Source: Nocardioides mangrovi
GTDB lineage: Bacteria; Actinomycetota; Actinomycetes; Propionibacteriales; Nocardioidaceae
Assembly: GCF_020073815.1 (NCBI RefSeq)
Contig: NZ_JAIQZJ010000011.1
Location: 124,001-188,000, forward strand
Reading direction: 5' to 3'
DNA: 64,000 nucleotides
This document shows positions 54,123-63,881 of the stretch, piece after piece (positions within the stretch are counted from its first letter, which is position 1; each line of letters begins with the position of its first letter). A program made the translations under genes and the position numbers. The notes under the pieces are model-generated. The model did not search any database. It was not told where the DNA came from and was given only the letters and a program-made list of their open reading frames with translations.

Positions 54123-55868
54123 TCACCCGGAGCCGTAGCGCGGCGAGAGCTCGCCGTACGTCTTGACGTCCCAGGCGCTGCGCACCGGGTCGAGGAAGTA
54201 CGGCGGCGGCGCGAAGCGCATCCGGGTGTCGTAGACGTAGTGCTTGAGGTAGCCGGTCGAGATGGAGCCGGTGCCGACCGGGCCGCGGTAGCGCTGGGCG
54301 ATGGTGCCGAAGAGGTTGAGCGTGCCGAGCGGACTGCCCAGCTGGTACTGCTGCACGGTGAAGCTGTGCTGGAGGGTCAGGATCGCGGCGTTCACCTGGG
54401 GGTCCTGGAAGGTCGAGCCCACCGGCCGGTTCAGGTTGGTGCCCGCCGTGCACTTGCCGCTCGAGTACGTCGTGCACTTCGCCGGGTGGTAGATCTTCAC
54501 CGAGTTCGTGGCGATCAGCCCGAGCGCGTCGGTGCCGGTGCGGCCGCCCTTGTAGGTGAGGTTCCCGGTGATGAGGATGTTGTTGTCGGCGGCCATCGTG
54601 AGCCGGCCCTCGAGGACGCCCTCCAGGTAGAGCGTCCCGTAGCGGCAGCTCGACTCGCTCAGGGTCTGCGCGAAGTCGCCGGTCGAGGTGGTGCCCGCGA
54701 GCGGGAGGCCGTCGCCGATCCAGCCCGCCGCGCAGGAGCCGGTCGGCACCGTCGTGTTGGAGGCGTCCTTGGTCTGGGTCGAGGGCACGTCCTGGACGAT
54801 CACGATGTTGTTGTTCGGGATCGTGAGCAGGTCGCCGTCGAGCGGCGGCGTCCCGCACCCGGGGTTGAGGGTCCCGCGGGTCCACGGTGACCAGACCTTC
54901 ATCTTGGAGACCGGCCCGGAGTCGTCGATGAGCTTGATCCGGGTCGGTCCGGTGAAGAGGCAGCCGGGGGTCGGCTGCGACGACGCGACGTACTGGCGCA
55001 GGTCGCCGATGCTGTCCGGCATGGTGATCTCGGCGCGGTAGGTGATGCCCTTGTTGAAGACCGGCGTCGCGCCGCCACTCGCCGCCCGGTAGCAGCTCGA
55101 CGCCGCCGGGTTGACGCCGTTGACGGGCTTGCACGACGGGAGCGAGGTCGAGACCGTGCCGTTGAAGGTCGGGCGGCCGCTCATCAGGATCGAGTCGTTG
55201 CTGTGCAACGGGCCGTCGATGACGTCGCCGGTGATGAAGTTGATGTCGACGCACGGGTTGCCGGACCAGCTGCTGCGCCCGGCCCAGTAGTACTTGGAGC
55301 AGCGCGTCTGCGCCGTCGTGTTGTTGGTGCCGAACTGCGCCTCGTTGGCCGGGTCCAGGGTCTCGTAGACGGTGTAGTAGAGGAACTCCCCGAAGCCGCC
55401 GCGGCGCAGCCGCACCTGCACGGTCCGGGTCTCCCCCTGGTCGCGTCCGGTCACCGTGAGCTGGATCGTCCCACTCACCGCCGTGGCGCTCGTGTTGACG
55501 TCGTAGTGGAAGTCCGCGCCGTCGCCGCCGGGCACCGGCAGCCACCCGACCGCGGTGCTCGCGCCCCACCCGCACGCGCCGTTCGCCTGCGGCGCGCGCA
55601 TCGCGGTGTTGGTGCAGTCGGGACTGGTCAGCCAGTAGTTGTCGTCGGCGTTCAGCCGGGCCAGGTAGTCGCTGACGCCGGCGTCCGCGGCCATCAGGGC
55701 CTGGTTCCAGTCCCGGGCGTCGCGGATCGTGCGCAGCGTCTGGGTCGAGTAGGTCAGCACCAGGGTGAGGACGAGCATGAGCACCGTCATGCCGGCCATC
55801 ACCACCAGCACGGCGAACCCGTCGTCGCGGGTACGGCGCGCGTGGTCGGTCGGAGGGGTCGTGGACAT
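54123..55868 (-). CDS. Large PilX-like pilus-associated protein
   Basis: The 581-residue protein has an N-terminal prepilin-like segment DDG|FAVLVVMAGMTVLMLVLTLV but no Glu at mature position 5, so it resembles PilX/GspK-type minor pilins. A large Gly/Thr/Ser-rich region with many Cys follows (CGWGASTAVGW, PCVDINFITGDVIDGPLHSND, CLFTGPTRIKL). The repeated turns suggest a beta-solenoid-like adhesin or tip protein. It is 7 bp downstream of the PilW-like gene. Function is inferred from position and the N-terminus. Confidence 0.7.
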   Translation of the reverse strand: MSTTPPTDHARRTRDDGFAVLVVMAGMTVLMLVLTLVLTYSTQTLRTIRDARDWNQALMAADAGVSDYLARLNADDNYWLTSPDCTNTAMRAPQANGACGWGASTAVGWLPVPGGDGADFHYDVNTSATAVSGTIQLTVTGRDQGETRTVQVRLRRGGFGEFLYYTVYETLDPANEAQFGTNNTTAQTRCSKYYWAGRSSWSGNPCVDINFITGDVIDGPLHSNDSILMSGRPTFNGTVSTSLPSCKPVNGVNPAASSCYRAASGGATPVFNKGITYRAEITMPDSIGDLRQYVASSQPTPGCLFTGPTRIKLIDDSGPVSKMKVWSPWTRGTLNPGCGTPPLDGDLLTIPNNNIVIVQDVPSTQTKDASNTTVPTGSCAAGWIGDGLPLAGTTSTGDFAQTLSESSCRYGTLYLEGVLEGRLTMAADNNILITGNLTYKGGRTGTDALGLIATNSVKIYHPAKCTTYSSGKCTAGTNLNRPVGSTFQDPQVNAAILTLQHSFTVQQYQLGSPLGTLNLFGTIAQRYRGPVGTGSISTGYLKHYVYDTRMRFAPPPYFLDPVRSAWDVKTYGELSPRYGSG

Positions 55869-55875
55869 GGGCGCC

Positions 55876-56610
55876 TCAGTCGTCGTCGGTCAGGACGTTC
55901 ACGTCCGCATTGGGCAGGTTGACCCGCTGGAGGATGCTCTCGGCGGGCGTGCGCGTCTGGCCGGGCCGCATCTGCACGGTGAGCGAGACGTCGATGGTGG
56001 AGACCCGGATCAGGTCGGTCGTCGTGAGGGTGGTCGACGCGATCACCCGGCCGTCGAAGTCGTAGTAGCGGAAGACCGAGGCGTTGCGGGGCAGGCCGCG
56101 GCACAGCACGCGGGTGCGGAAGCGGCAGGTCGCAGAGGTGACGTCGCAGAAGGTGTACGAACCGTCGCTGAGCACGGTCGGCGGCACCAGGGTCTGACGC
56201 AGCATCCACGTGCCGGACCGGTCCGGGTCGGCCAGCGCCTGGAGGGTGACCAGGCTCGGACCGTTGCCGGCGTTGTCGAGGTTGGCGTAGAAGGACAGCT
56301 GCGACCCGGTGGCCTGCACGATCGCGGAGTCGGCACAACCGGTACAGACCCGGTCGTCGAGCTGGTCGGGGAGGACGGCGGTCCGGATCACCTTGGTCGC
56401 CGCCGCCATCCCCACCTGGGCGACGGACAGATTGTCGTTGCGGGCCTCCGCGGCGTCCGAGGCGCGCAGCGCGACGACGGTGGCTCCGCACACCACGATC
56501 ATCAGCAGCGACGTCAGGCCGATGGCGACGAGCAGCTCGACGAGGGTCATCCCCTCGTCGACGGGCCGCTGCCGGTCCCGACGGTCCCGCAGGTCCCGAC
56601 GCCGGGTCAC
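55876..56610 (-). CDS. PilW-like minor pilin
   Basis: The 244-residue protein has a prepilin N-terminus PVDEG|MTLVELLVAIGLTSLLMIVV with Glu 5 and Met instead of Phe at mature position 1. A soluble domain with paired cysteines (VCTGC, CDVTSATC, VLCRG) follows. Start GTG at 56610 overlaps the stop of the PilV-like gene (GTGA). Position between PilV- and PilX-like genes supports a minor pilin that primes assembly. Confidence 0.8.
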   Translation of the reverse strand: MTRRRDLRDRRDRQRPVDEGMTLVELLVAIGLTSLLMIVVCGATVVALRASDAAEARNDNLSVAQVGMAAATKVIRTAVLPDQLDDRVCTGCADSAIVQATGSQLSFYANLDNAGNGPSLVTLQALADPDRSGTWMLRQTLVPPTVLSDGSYTFCDVTSATCRFRTRVLCRGLPRNASVFRYYDFDGRVIASTTLTTTDLIRVSTIDVSLTVQMRPGQTRTPAESILQRVNLPNADVNVLTDDD

Positions 56611-57947
56611 AGGGCCACGCTCCCGGGAGCCGCGCCCTTGACCAGCGTGACCGGGCCCTTCCAGCTGGTCCCGTTCCAGATCTGCCAGGTCCCGAACGGC
56701 AGGCTGGTCTTGAGCGTCGTGTTCGCCGCCACGGTGCCGAAGGTGACCCGGACCCCGTAGCTCTTCTGGTTGCTGCCGGAGGTCGGGTAGGTGCCGGCGG
56801 CGGGGCAGCCGGTGTCGGGCACCTGGATCGCCGTCACGTTGGTGCGGCTGGAGCCGCTCCCGTTGACGATCGACAGGGCTCCGAGCTCGACAACACCGGT
56901 CGACGTCCCACCGGGCGTGACCGTGACGGGAAGGTCCCGACCCGCTCCCCCGGCCTCGACGTGCGTCATCGGGTCGTTGTCGACGCAGGCGCCGGCCCAG
57001 AGCTCGTAGCCCGCGGCGTACGGCCAGAGGTTGGGGATCGTGCGCGGCGTGCCCGTGGTCGGGCTGGTGACCGCGGCGGCGGCGCCGCTCGGGAGCAGGG
57101 CGCTGTTCCCCAGCATCACCGCCGACGCAAGCCCGGTGGGCACGGCGTAGCCGTCGGCGGTCGTGAACGACGCCGTGATCGTGGCCGCGCGGTCGTAGGA
57201 GACGGTGCTCCGCCACAGCTGCCCGGGCTGGACGTTCGCCGTCGTCACCGACGGTGCGTGGCCGAGGATGTCGACGTACCCCGTGGTCGAGAGGGTGACG
57301 GAGTAGGTCCCGGGTGTCAGGAAGGCGAAGAGCACGCAGCCGTCCCCGGCCGTGCTCGCCGTGCGGGTCCCGGAGGGCCCGCTGATCGTCACGCTCTGAC
57401 CGCTCCGCGGCGCACCCTCGGCGTCGACGACCTTGAGGCCGATGTGGCCGTCGTTGTCGGAGTAGGTGCCCTTGAGCGGCGTCAGCACGGTGCTCAGCTC
57501 GACCGGGTGGTCCTCGCCGCCCGGCCAGGTGACCCGGACCCGCACGCGCAGGTAGGCGAGCTCGGCCGAGGAGCCCTCGTCGCAGGTCGACGCGGCCGTC
57601 GACCCGACCGACGCCCACTGCGCGCTGCGAAGGACGGTGTAGGGCACGCCGTCGACCACCAGGGGGTCACCGGCCCGGCCGCCGTCCAGCGGGTCGGGGT
57701 TGCGCACGTCGTTGATCGCCACCTGCGCGGGCCCGCGCAGCGGCGAGCCGAAGGTGTCGCTGGTGATCGCGAGCTCGCGGGCGGCGAGGTTGGTCGCCGT
57801 GGAGCGCCGCGAGTTGTCGCGCGTGCTCGCCTGGGCCGAGCCGAGGACGACCAGGCAGCCCGTCACGAGGATCGCGAAGAGCGCGAAGGCCACGATGACC
57901 TCGACCAGGGAGAACCCCTCGTCCGCGGCCTTCAGGCGCGTACTCAT
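56607..57947 (-). CDS. PilV-like minor pilin with carboxypeptidase-regulatory-like domain
   Basis: The 446-residue protein has prepilin motif ADEG|FSLVEVIVAFALFAILVTG with Glu 5. An immunoglobulin-like domain follows, of the carboxypeptidase regulatory type (about 160-225, HIGLKVVDAEGAPRSGQSVTI, GCVLFAFLTPGTYSVTLS). The C-terminal half is a further beta-rich domain with Cys. At over 440 residues it is far larger than typical PilV (about 150-200), so it may display an adhesive domain at the pilus tip. ATG at 57947, 7 bp after pilC. Confidence 0.78.
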   Translation of the reverse strand: MSTRLKAADEGFSLVEVIVAFALFAILVTGCLVVLGSAQASTRDNSRRSTATNLAARELAITSDTFGSPLRGPAQVAINDVRNPDPLDGGRAGDPLVVDGVPYTVLRSAQWASVGSTAASTCDEGSSAELAYLRVRVRVTWPGGEDHPVELSTVLTPLKGTYSDNDGHIGLKVVDAEGAPRSGQSVTISGPSGTRTASTAGDGCVLFAFLTPGTYSVTLSTTGYVDILGHAPSVTTANVQPGQLWRSTVSYDRAATITASFTTADGYAVPTGLASAVMLGNSALLPSGAAAAVTSPTTGTPRTIPNLWPYAAGYELWAGACVDNDPMTHVEAGGAGRDLPVTVTPGGTSTGVVELGALSIVNGSGSSRTNVTAIQVPDTGCPAAGTYPTSGSNQKSYGVRVTFGTVAANTTLKTSLPFGTWQIWNGTSWKGPVTLVKGAAPGSVAL

Positions 57948-57954
57948 GCCGGCC

Positions 57955-59166
57955 TCACTTGACGAGGTCGAAGATCGAGAACATCGGCAGGTAGAGGCAG
58001 ATGATCATGCCGCCGACGATGACGCCGAGGAAGGCGATCATCAGCGGCTCGATCAGCGCCGTCAGGGCCTCTGTCGTCGACTCGACCTCCTCCTCGTACC
58101 AGACCGAGATCCGCCGGAGCATCTGGTCGACCGCACCCGACTCCTCGCCGGACGCGATCATCTGCACCACCATCGGCGGGAAGACCGGGTGCTCCGAGAG
58201 CGGTCCGGCGATCGACTCGCCGGTCGCGACCGACTGACGGACGTCGACCAGGGCGTGCTCGATCACCTTGGAGCCGGTCGTCGCCGAGACGATGTCGATG
58301 GCGGAGAGGATCGGGACGCCGGAGGAGAGCAGGGTGCCGAGGTTGCGCGCGAAGCGGGTGAGCGCGACCTTGACGAAGAGCTGCCCGAAGACCGGGATCC
58401 GGAGCTTGAGCGGATCGACGACCTCCCGGACCCGGTCGTCCTTCCCGTGCCGGCGCCACCACGCCGTGGCCACGACGAGCAGGACCGCGCCGACGGGGGC
58501 GCCGTACCGGACGAGGCCGGAGACCGCGACCAGGATCCGCGTCGGCAGCGGCAGCGTGCCGCCGAGCTCGTCGAACATCGACTCGAAGATCGGGACGACG
58601 AAGAGCAGCATCGCCACGCACATGACGACGGCCATGCAGAAGACGACCACCGGGTAGGTCAGCGCGGCCTTGATCTTCGCGCGCAGCTTGACCTCCGCCT
58701 CGAAGGTCTCCGCGACCTGGCGGAGGGCGACGTCGAGGAAGCCGCCGACCTCGCCGGCGCGGGTCATGCTGACCAGGAACGGCGGGAAGGTCTGCCGGTC
58801 CTCCGCGAACGCCGAGGACAGGCTGTGCCCACCCTCGACCGCGTGCTTGACCGCCGTCAGGGCCCGGCGCAGCTCGGGGTTCTCGGCCTGCTCGGCGAGG
58901 ATCGTCAGCCCGCGCAGGAGGGTGAGACCGGCGTCGACCATCGTGGCCAGCTGGCGTGAGAAGACCGCGAGGTCCTTGGTCGTGACCCGCTTTCGTCCCA
59001 GGCTGATCTCACGGTTGAGACCGACACCCGTCGGCTTCACCTCGAGCGGGACGAAGCCGAGGCCGAGGAGGTGCTCGGCGACCGCGGTCTCCGAGTCGGC
59101 CTTGACCTTGCCTTCCTTGAAGCGTCCCTCGGGGTCGCGGACCTTGTAGGCGTACTGCGTGCTCAC
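57955..59166 (-). CDS. pilC: PilC, inner-membrane platform protein
   Basis: The 403-residue GspF/PilC-family protein has two repeated cytoplasmic helical domains and three transmembrane helices, visible as AALTYPVVVFCMAVVMCVAML, RYGAPVGAVLLVVATAWW and PLMIAFLGVIVGGMIICLYLP. The repeated LAVFSRQLATMVDAGLTLLRGL and FARNLGTLLSSGVPILSAIDI segments are the two GspF domains. It connects PilB and PilT to the pilus fibre. ATG/GTG at 59166 lies 25 bp after pilT. Confidence 0.93.
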   Translation of the reverse strand: MSTQYAYKVRDPEGRFKEGKVKADSETAVAEHLLGLGFVPLEVKPTGVGLNREISLGRKRVTTKDLAVFSRQLATMVDAGLTLLRGLTILAEQAENPELRRALTAVKHAVEGGHSLSSAFAEDRQTFPPFLVSMTRAGEVGGFLDVALRQVAETFEAEVKLRAKIKAALTYPVVVFCMAVVMCVAMLLFVVPIFESMFDELGGTLPLPTRILVAVSGLVRYGAPVGAVLLVVATAWWRRHGKDDRVREVVDPLKLRIPVFGQLFVKVALTRFARNLGTLLSSGVPILSAIDIVSATTGSKVIEHALVDVRQSVATGESIAGPLSEHPVFPPMVVQMIASGEESGAVDQMLRRISVWYEEEVESTTEALTALIEPLMIAFLGVIVGGMIICLYLPMFSIFDLVK

Positions 59167-59191
59167 GGGTGCGTCCTCCTGACCTGGCCGC

Positions 59192-60350
<1,159 letters not shown>

Positions 60351-60364
<14 letters not shown>

Positions 60365-62030
60365 GGAGCACCTCCTCGACCGAGGTCAGCCCGTGCTGGA
60401 CCTTGAGCCACCCGTCCTCGTGCAGGGTCGCCATGCCCTGCTCCCGCGCCACGCGGGTGATCTCCTCGGTCGGTGCCCGGGAGACCACCAGCCGCTCGAC
60501 GTCCTCGGTCATCGCCATCACCTCGTGGAGGGCCATCCGCCCCCGGTAGCCGGTCTGGGCGCAGGCCGAGCAGCCCGCGGCGCGGAAGTAGGTGGGCTCG
60601 AGGTCCTCGGCCGGCCGCAGCCCGATCAGCGCGAGCTCCTCGGCCGACGGCTCGTACGGCTGCCGGCACCGCAGGCACAGCGCCCGGCAGAGCCGCTGGG
60701 CGACGATCGCGTCCAGCGCCGAGCCGACCAGGAAGGGCTCGATCCCCATCTCCACCAGCCGGGTCACCGCCGACGGCGCGTCGTTCGTGTGCAGCGTGGA
60801 GAGGACGAGGTGGCCCGTCAGCGCGGCCTCCACCGCGATCGTCGCGGTCTCGTGGTCGCGGATCTCACCGATGAGGACGATGTCCGGGTCGGCCCGCAGG
60901 ATCGACCGGAGGGCCGAGGCGAAGGTGAGCCCGGCCTTGTTGTTGACCTGCATCTGGTTGATGCCCGGGAGCCGGTACTCGACCGGATCCTCCACCGTGA
61001 TCACGTTGACGTGCGGCTGGCTGAGGATGTTGAGCGTCGCGTAGAGCGTCGTGGACTTCCCCGACCCCGTCGGGCCGGTGACCAGGATCATCCCGTGCGG
61101 CCGGCGGTACGCCGACTCGAAGCGCTCGAAGTTGGCGCCGCTGAAGCCCAGGTCGTCGAGGCTCAGCGTCGTGTTGGAGTTGTCGAGGACCCGGGCGACG
61201 ATCTTCTCGCCCCACACCGTCGGCAGGGTCGCGATCCGCAGGTCCATCGAACGACCCTCGTGGTTCACGGTCAGCCGGCCGTCCTGGGGCACGCGCCGCT
61301 CCGCGATGTCCATCTCCGCCATGATCTTGAGCCGCGACACGACCCCGGCGTGGATGCTGCGGGGGGCCCGGTGGGTGTCGTGCAGGACGCCGTCGATGCG
61401 GTAGCGGACCCGTACGTCGCGCTCCGTCGGCTCGACGTGGATGTCCGAGGCACGGTCGGAGATCGCCTGGGAGATGAGCAGGTTGACGAAGCGGACCACG
61501 GGCTGGTCGGCGGCGACCTCGGTGAGTGCGTCGAGGTCGGGACTGTCGTCGACGACGAGGTCCGAGGTGAGGTCGGCGAGCTCGCCCTCCGCGCGGTAGA
61601 CCTGGTTGATCCGCTGCTCGATCTCGGACCGCGTCGCCAGCATGAACCGGATCCGCCGACCGGACAGCCGGGCGATGTCGTCCTTCAGGACGAGGTCGGC
61701 GAGGGACCGGAGCGGCACGGCCACCTGGAGCTCGTTGCCGGACCAGGCGTAGGGCAGCACCCCGGCACGTCGCGCGAACGCGCCCGGGACCTGCGCGGCC
61801 GCGCCCGCGTCGACCGGGTGCTCGGAGAGGTCGACGAGCTCGGCGCCCGCGGCGTGCGCCGCGACCCTCAGCAGGGCCCGCCGGTCGACGGCACCCTCGG
61901 TGAGCAGCGCGTCGATCACGGAGATGTTGCTGGCCGCGGCGACCGCGGTCGCGCGCTCCACGTCCTCGGGCGAGACCTGTCGCTCGGCGAGCAACGCCTC
62001 GACGGTCGCGCCCTGGTGCACCTGTGTCAT
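60351..62030 (-). CDS. pilB: PilB, pilus extension ATPase
   Basis: The 559-residue GspE/PilB-family ATPase has an N-terminal GspE domain, Walker A TGPTGSGKSTTLY, Asp box ITVEDPVEYRLPGINQMQVN, Walker B DPDIVLIGEIRDHETA, and the zinc tetracysteine site CLRCRQPYEP and CSACAQTG. The N-domain sequence GATVEALLAERQVSPEDVERA is the MshEN-like region, which in some PilB homologues binds c-di-GMP. ATG at 62030 has GAGGTG upstream. A WhiG-type promoter is 48-75 bp upstream. Confidence 0.94.
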
Positions 62031-62077
62031 CGCCACCTCGTCCGGTCCGGTCGGCGGCTGCGCCGTCGACACCGGGA

Positions 62078-62105
62078 GTGTCGGCACCGGATCGACGGGC
62101 CTTGA
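62078..62105 (-). promoter_or_regulatory. WhiG-type promoter for pilB
   Basis: On the minus strand the site reads GCTCAAG with TCAA at 62105-62102, 16 bp, then GCCGACAC (62085-62078). It lies in the 93-bp rsiG-pilB gap and would drive pilB-pilT-pilC-minor pilins independent of rsiG. Confidence 0.7.
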
Positions 62106-62123
62106 GCCCGCGGGCGGGGCGGG

Positions 62124-62615
62124 TCAGTGCGGCAGTGCGGAGAGCGCCCTCGTCGGGTCCTGCCGGTAGCGGGCGACCAGCTCGGCCGTGGCCGCGTCGA
62201 TCCGCTCGTGCAGGGCGCTGCGGTAGCGGGTCAGCTGCTGCTCGGCCGCCACGAGCCGCTCGCGCGCCTGCGCGCCGGAGGCCGCGTCCGCGGGGACCGT
62301 CCACACCTCGTCGAGCGCCGGCAGGTCCGGGAGCGGCTCGGCGGCGCGCACCCGGTGCAGCGCCTGGCGGACCCGGCCGGTGCCGGTGTCGCCCAGCACC
62401 CGCACGAGGTCGTCGAGCGACAGGGAGCCCTCGACGCCACCGCTGGCGTCGAGCACGTCGATGCGCGCGTGGACCAGCCGGCGCCAGTAGGAGATGCGGT
62501 CCTCCTCGTCGCGCAGCCGCTGCCGGTAGCCGCGCAGCTCGTCCAGCGTGAGCCCGGCGAGGTCGTGGGCCTCCGCCTGGGTGCCGCCGAGGCGGGGGTC
62601 GTCGGAGATGCTCAT
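62124..62615 (-). CDS. rsiG: RsiG-like anti-sigma factor with two c-di-GMP-binding motifs
   Basis: RsiG of Streptomyces holds WhiG inactive when armed by a c-di-GMP dimer, using E-x3-S-x2-R-x3-Q-x3-D motifs on two helices of a coiled coil. This 163-residue protein has E38-x3-S42-x2-R45-x3-H49-x3-D53 in EDRISYWRRLVHARID, and E125-x3-T129-x2-R132-x3-H136-x3-D140 in EQQLTRYRSALHERID. Both keep the spacing; Q is replaced by H in both and S by T in the second. The helices are predicted coiled coils with a linker between. It overlaps pilT (ATGA) and lies 93 bp upstream of pilB. Confidence 0.82.
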   Translation of the reverse strand: MSISDDPRLGGTQAEAHDLAGLTLDELRGYRQRLRDEEDRISYWRRLVHARIDVLDASGGVEGSLSLDDLVRVLGDTGTGRVRQALHRVRAAEPLPDLPALDEVWTVPADAASGAQARERLVAAEQQLTRYRSALHERIDAATAELVARYRQDPTRALSALPH

Positions 62616-63733
62616 GTGCTCGCCCTTCCGTGCTCCGCTGCGCGCTCGCCGGGCCGGCCGGCGCGGCGCACCATCACCGAGAAGTCGTGGGGGTTGCTGG
62701 CGGCGGCGGTCGCCGCGCGCAGGTCGACGACACCGTCGTGGACCAGCTCCACCAGGTGCTGGTCGAAGGTGCGCATCCCGGAGTAGTCGCCGGACGCGAC
62801 GATGTCGGGGATGGTCGAGGTCTTGTCCGGGTCGGCCACCGCGTCCGCGAGCCGGGCGTCGGCCACGGCGATCTCCGAGACGCACACCCGTCCGGTGCCG
62901 TCCGCACGCGGCACCAGCCGCTGGCACACGATGCCCTGGAGCACCGACGACAGGGTCATCCGGACCCGCTGCTGCTCGTGGGGCGGGAAGAAGTCGACGA
63001 GCCGCAGCACGGTCTCGCGTGCGTCCATGGTGTGCATGGTGGTGAACACGGCGTGCCCGGTCTCGGCAGCGGAGATCGCGGACCGCACGGTGTCGACGTC
63101 ACGGAGCTCGCCGATGAGCATCACGTCCGGATCCTGTCGCATCGCCGAACGCAGAGCGCTGCCCCAGTCGCGCGTGTCGCTGCCGAGCTCGCGCTGCGTC
63201 ACCGTCGCCCGCTTGTCGTGGTGGAGCACCTCGATCGGGTCCTCCAGCGTCAGCACGTGCACCGCCCGCTGCTCGTTGACCAGGTCGACGATGCCGGCGA
63301 GGGTGGTCGTCTTGCCGGAGCCGGTCGGCCCGGTGACCAGGACGAGACCTCGCGGGACCAGTGCCAGCCGCGAGACCACCTCCGGCATGCCGAGCTCGGC
63401 CAGGGTCAGCGGATGGTCGCTGACGAGCCGGAGCACGGCGCCGGTGTCGGCCCGCGTGCGGAACGCGTTGACCCGGAACCGGCCGACGCCGTCCACCGTC
63501 ACCGCGTAGTCCGCCTCGTTGTCGGCCTCGAAGCCGGCCAGCACCGCCGGCGGCATCGAGCTGCGCACCATGTGGTCGACCTCGGAGCCGCCGTACGCGC
63601 GGTCGCCGACCGGGACGAGCGTGCCGGAGATGCGCAGCTTCGGGGTCGTGTCCGGGCGCAGGTGCAGGTCCGACGCCCCATGTCGCCGGACCGCGGCCAG
63701 CAGCATGACCAGACCACCCGAGAGCTCGGTCAT
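62612..63733 (-). CDS. PilT-like ATPase, copy 2
   Basis: The 373-residue ATPase has HGASDLHLRPDTTPKLRISG, Walker A TGPTGSGKTTTLAG, Asp box VLTLEDPIEVLHHDKR, Walker B DPDVMLIGELRDVDTV and the His box TGHAVFTTMHTMDARET. It is a paralogue of the other PilT; PilU-like or conditional retraction roles are possible. GGAGGAG precedes the ATG at 63733. The gene is coupled to rsiG by ATGA. A WhiG-type promoter is 29 bp upstream, divergent to pilM. Confidence 0.9.
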   Translation of the reverse strand: MTELSGGLVMLLAAVRRHGASDLHLRPDTTPKLRISGTLVPVGDRAYGGSEVDHMVRSSMPPAVLAGFEADNEADYAVTVDGVGRFRVNAFRTRADTGAVLRLVSDHPLTLAELGMPEVVSRLALVPRGLVLVTGPTGSGKTTTLAGIVDLVNEQRAVHVLTLEDPIEVLHHDKRATVTQRELGSDTRDWGSALRSAMRQDPDVMLIGELRDVDTVRSAISAAETGHAVFTTMHTMDARETVLRLVDFFPPHEQQRVRMTLSSVLQGIVCQRLVPRADGTGRVCVSEIAVADARLADAVADPDKTSTIPDIVASGDYSGMRTFDQHLVELVHDGVVDLRAATAAASNPHDFSVMVRRAGRPGERAAEHGRAST

Positions 63734-63761
63734 CGCTCCTCCGTTGCTGTGCACACCTGAC

Positions 63762-63789
63762 GTGTCGGCTCCTCCTGGCCCGGACTTGA
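63762..63789 (-). promoter_or_regulatory. WhiG-type promoter for pilT copy 2 and rsiG
   Basis: On the minus strand the site reads GCTCAAG with TCAA at 63789-63786, 16 bp, then GCCGACAC (63769-63762). Both boxes are identical to the pilB promoter, while the spacer is unrelated. It would co-express rsiG, giving negative feedback on WhiG. Confidence 0.7.
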
Positions 63790-63803
63790 GCGCCGGTGTG
63801 CCC

Positions 63804-63831
63804 TCAAGTAGTCGGCGCCGGGCACCGATGC
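63804..63831 (+). promoter_or_regulatory. WhiG-type promoter for pilM
   Basis: On the plus strand the site reads TCAA (63804-63807), 16 bp, then ACCGATGC (63824-63831). It faces away from the pilT site, giving a divergent pair 14 bp apart. The predicted start is about 44 bp before the pilM ATG. Confidence 0.6.
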
Positions 63832-63881
63832 TCCGGCCAGTCCGGCGGGCACGCGGTCCGCCATCGGGGAGGGAGTCGGCC

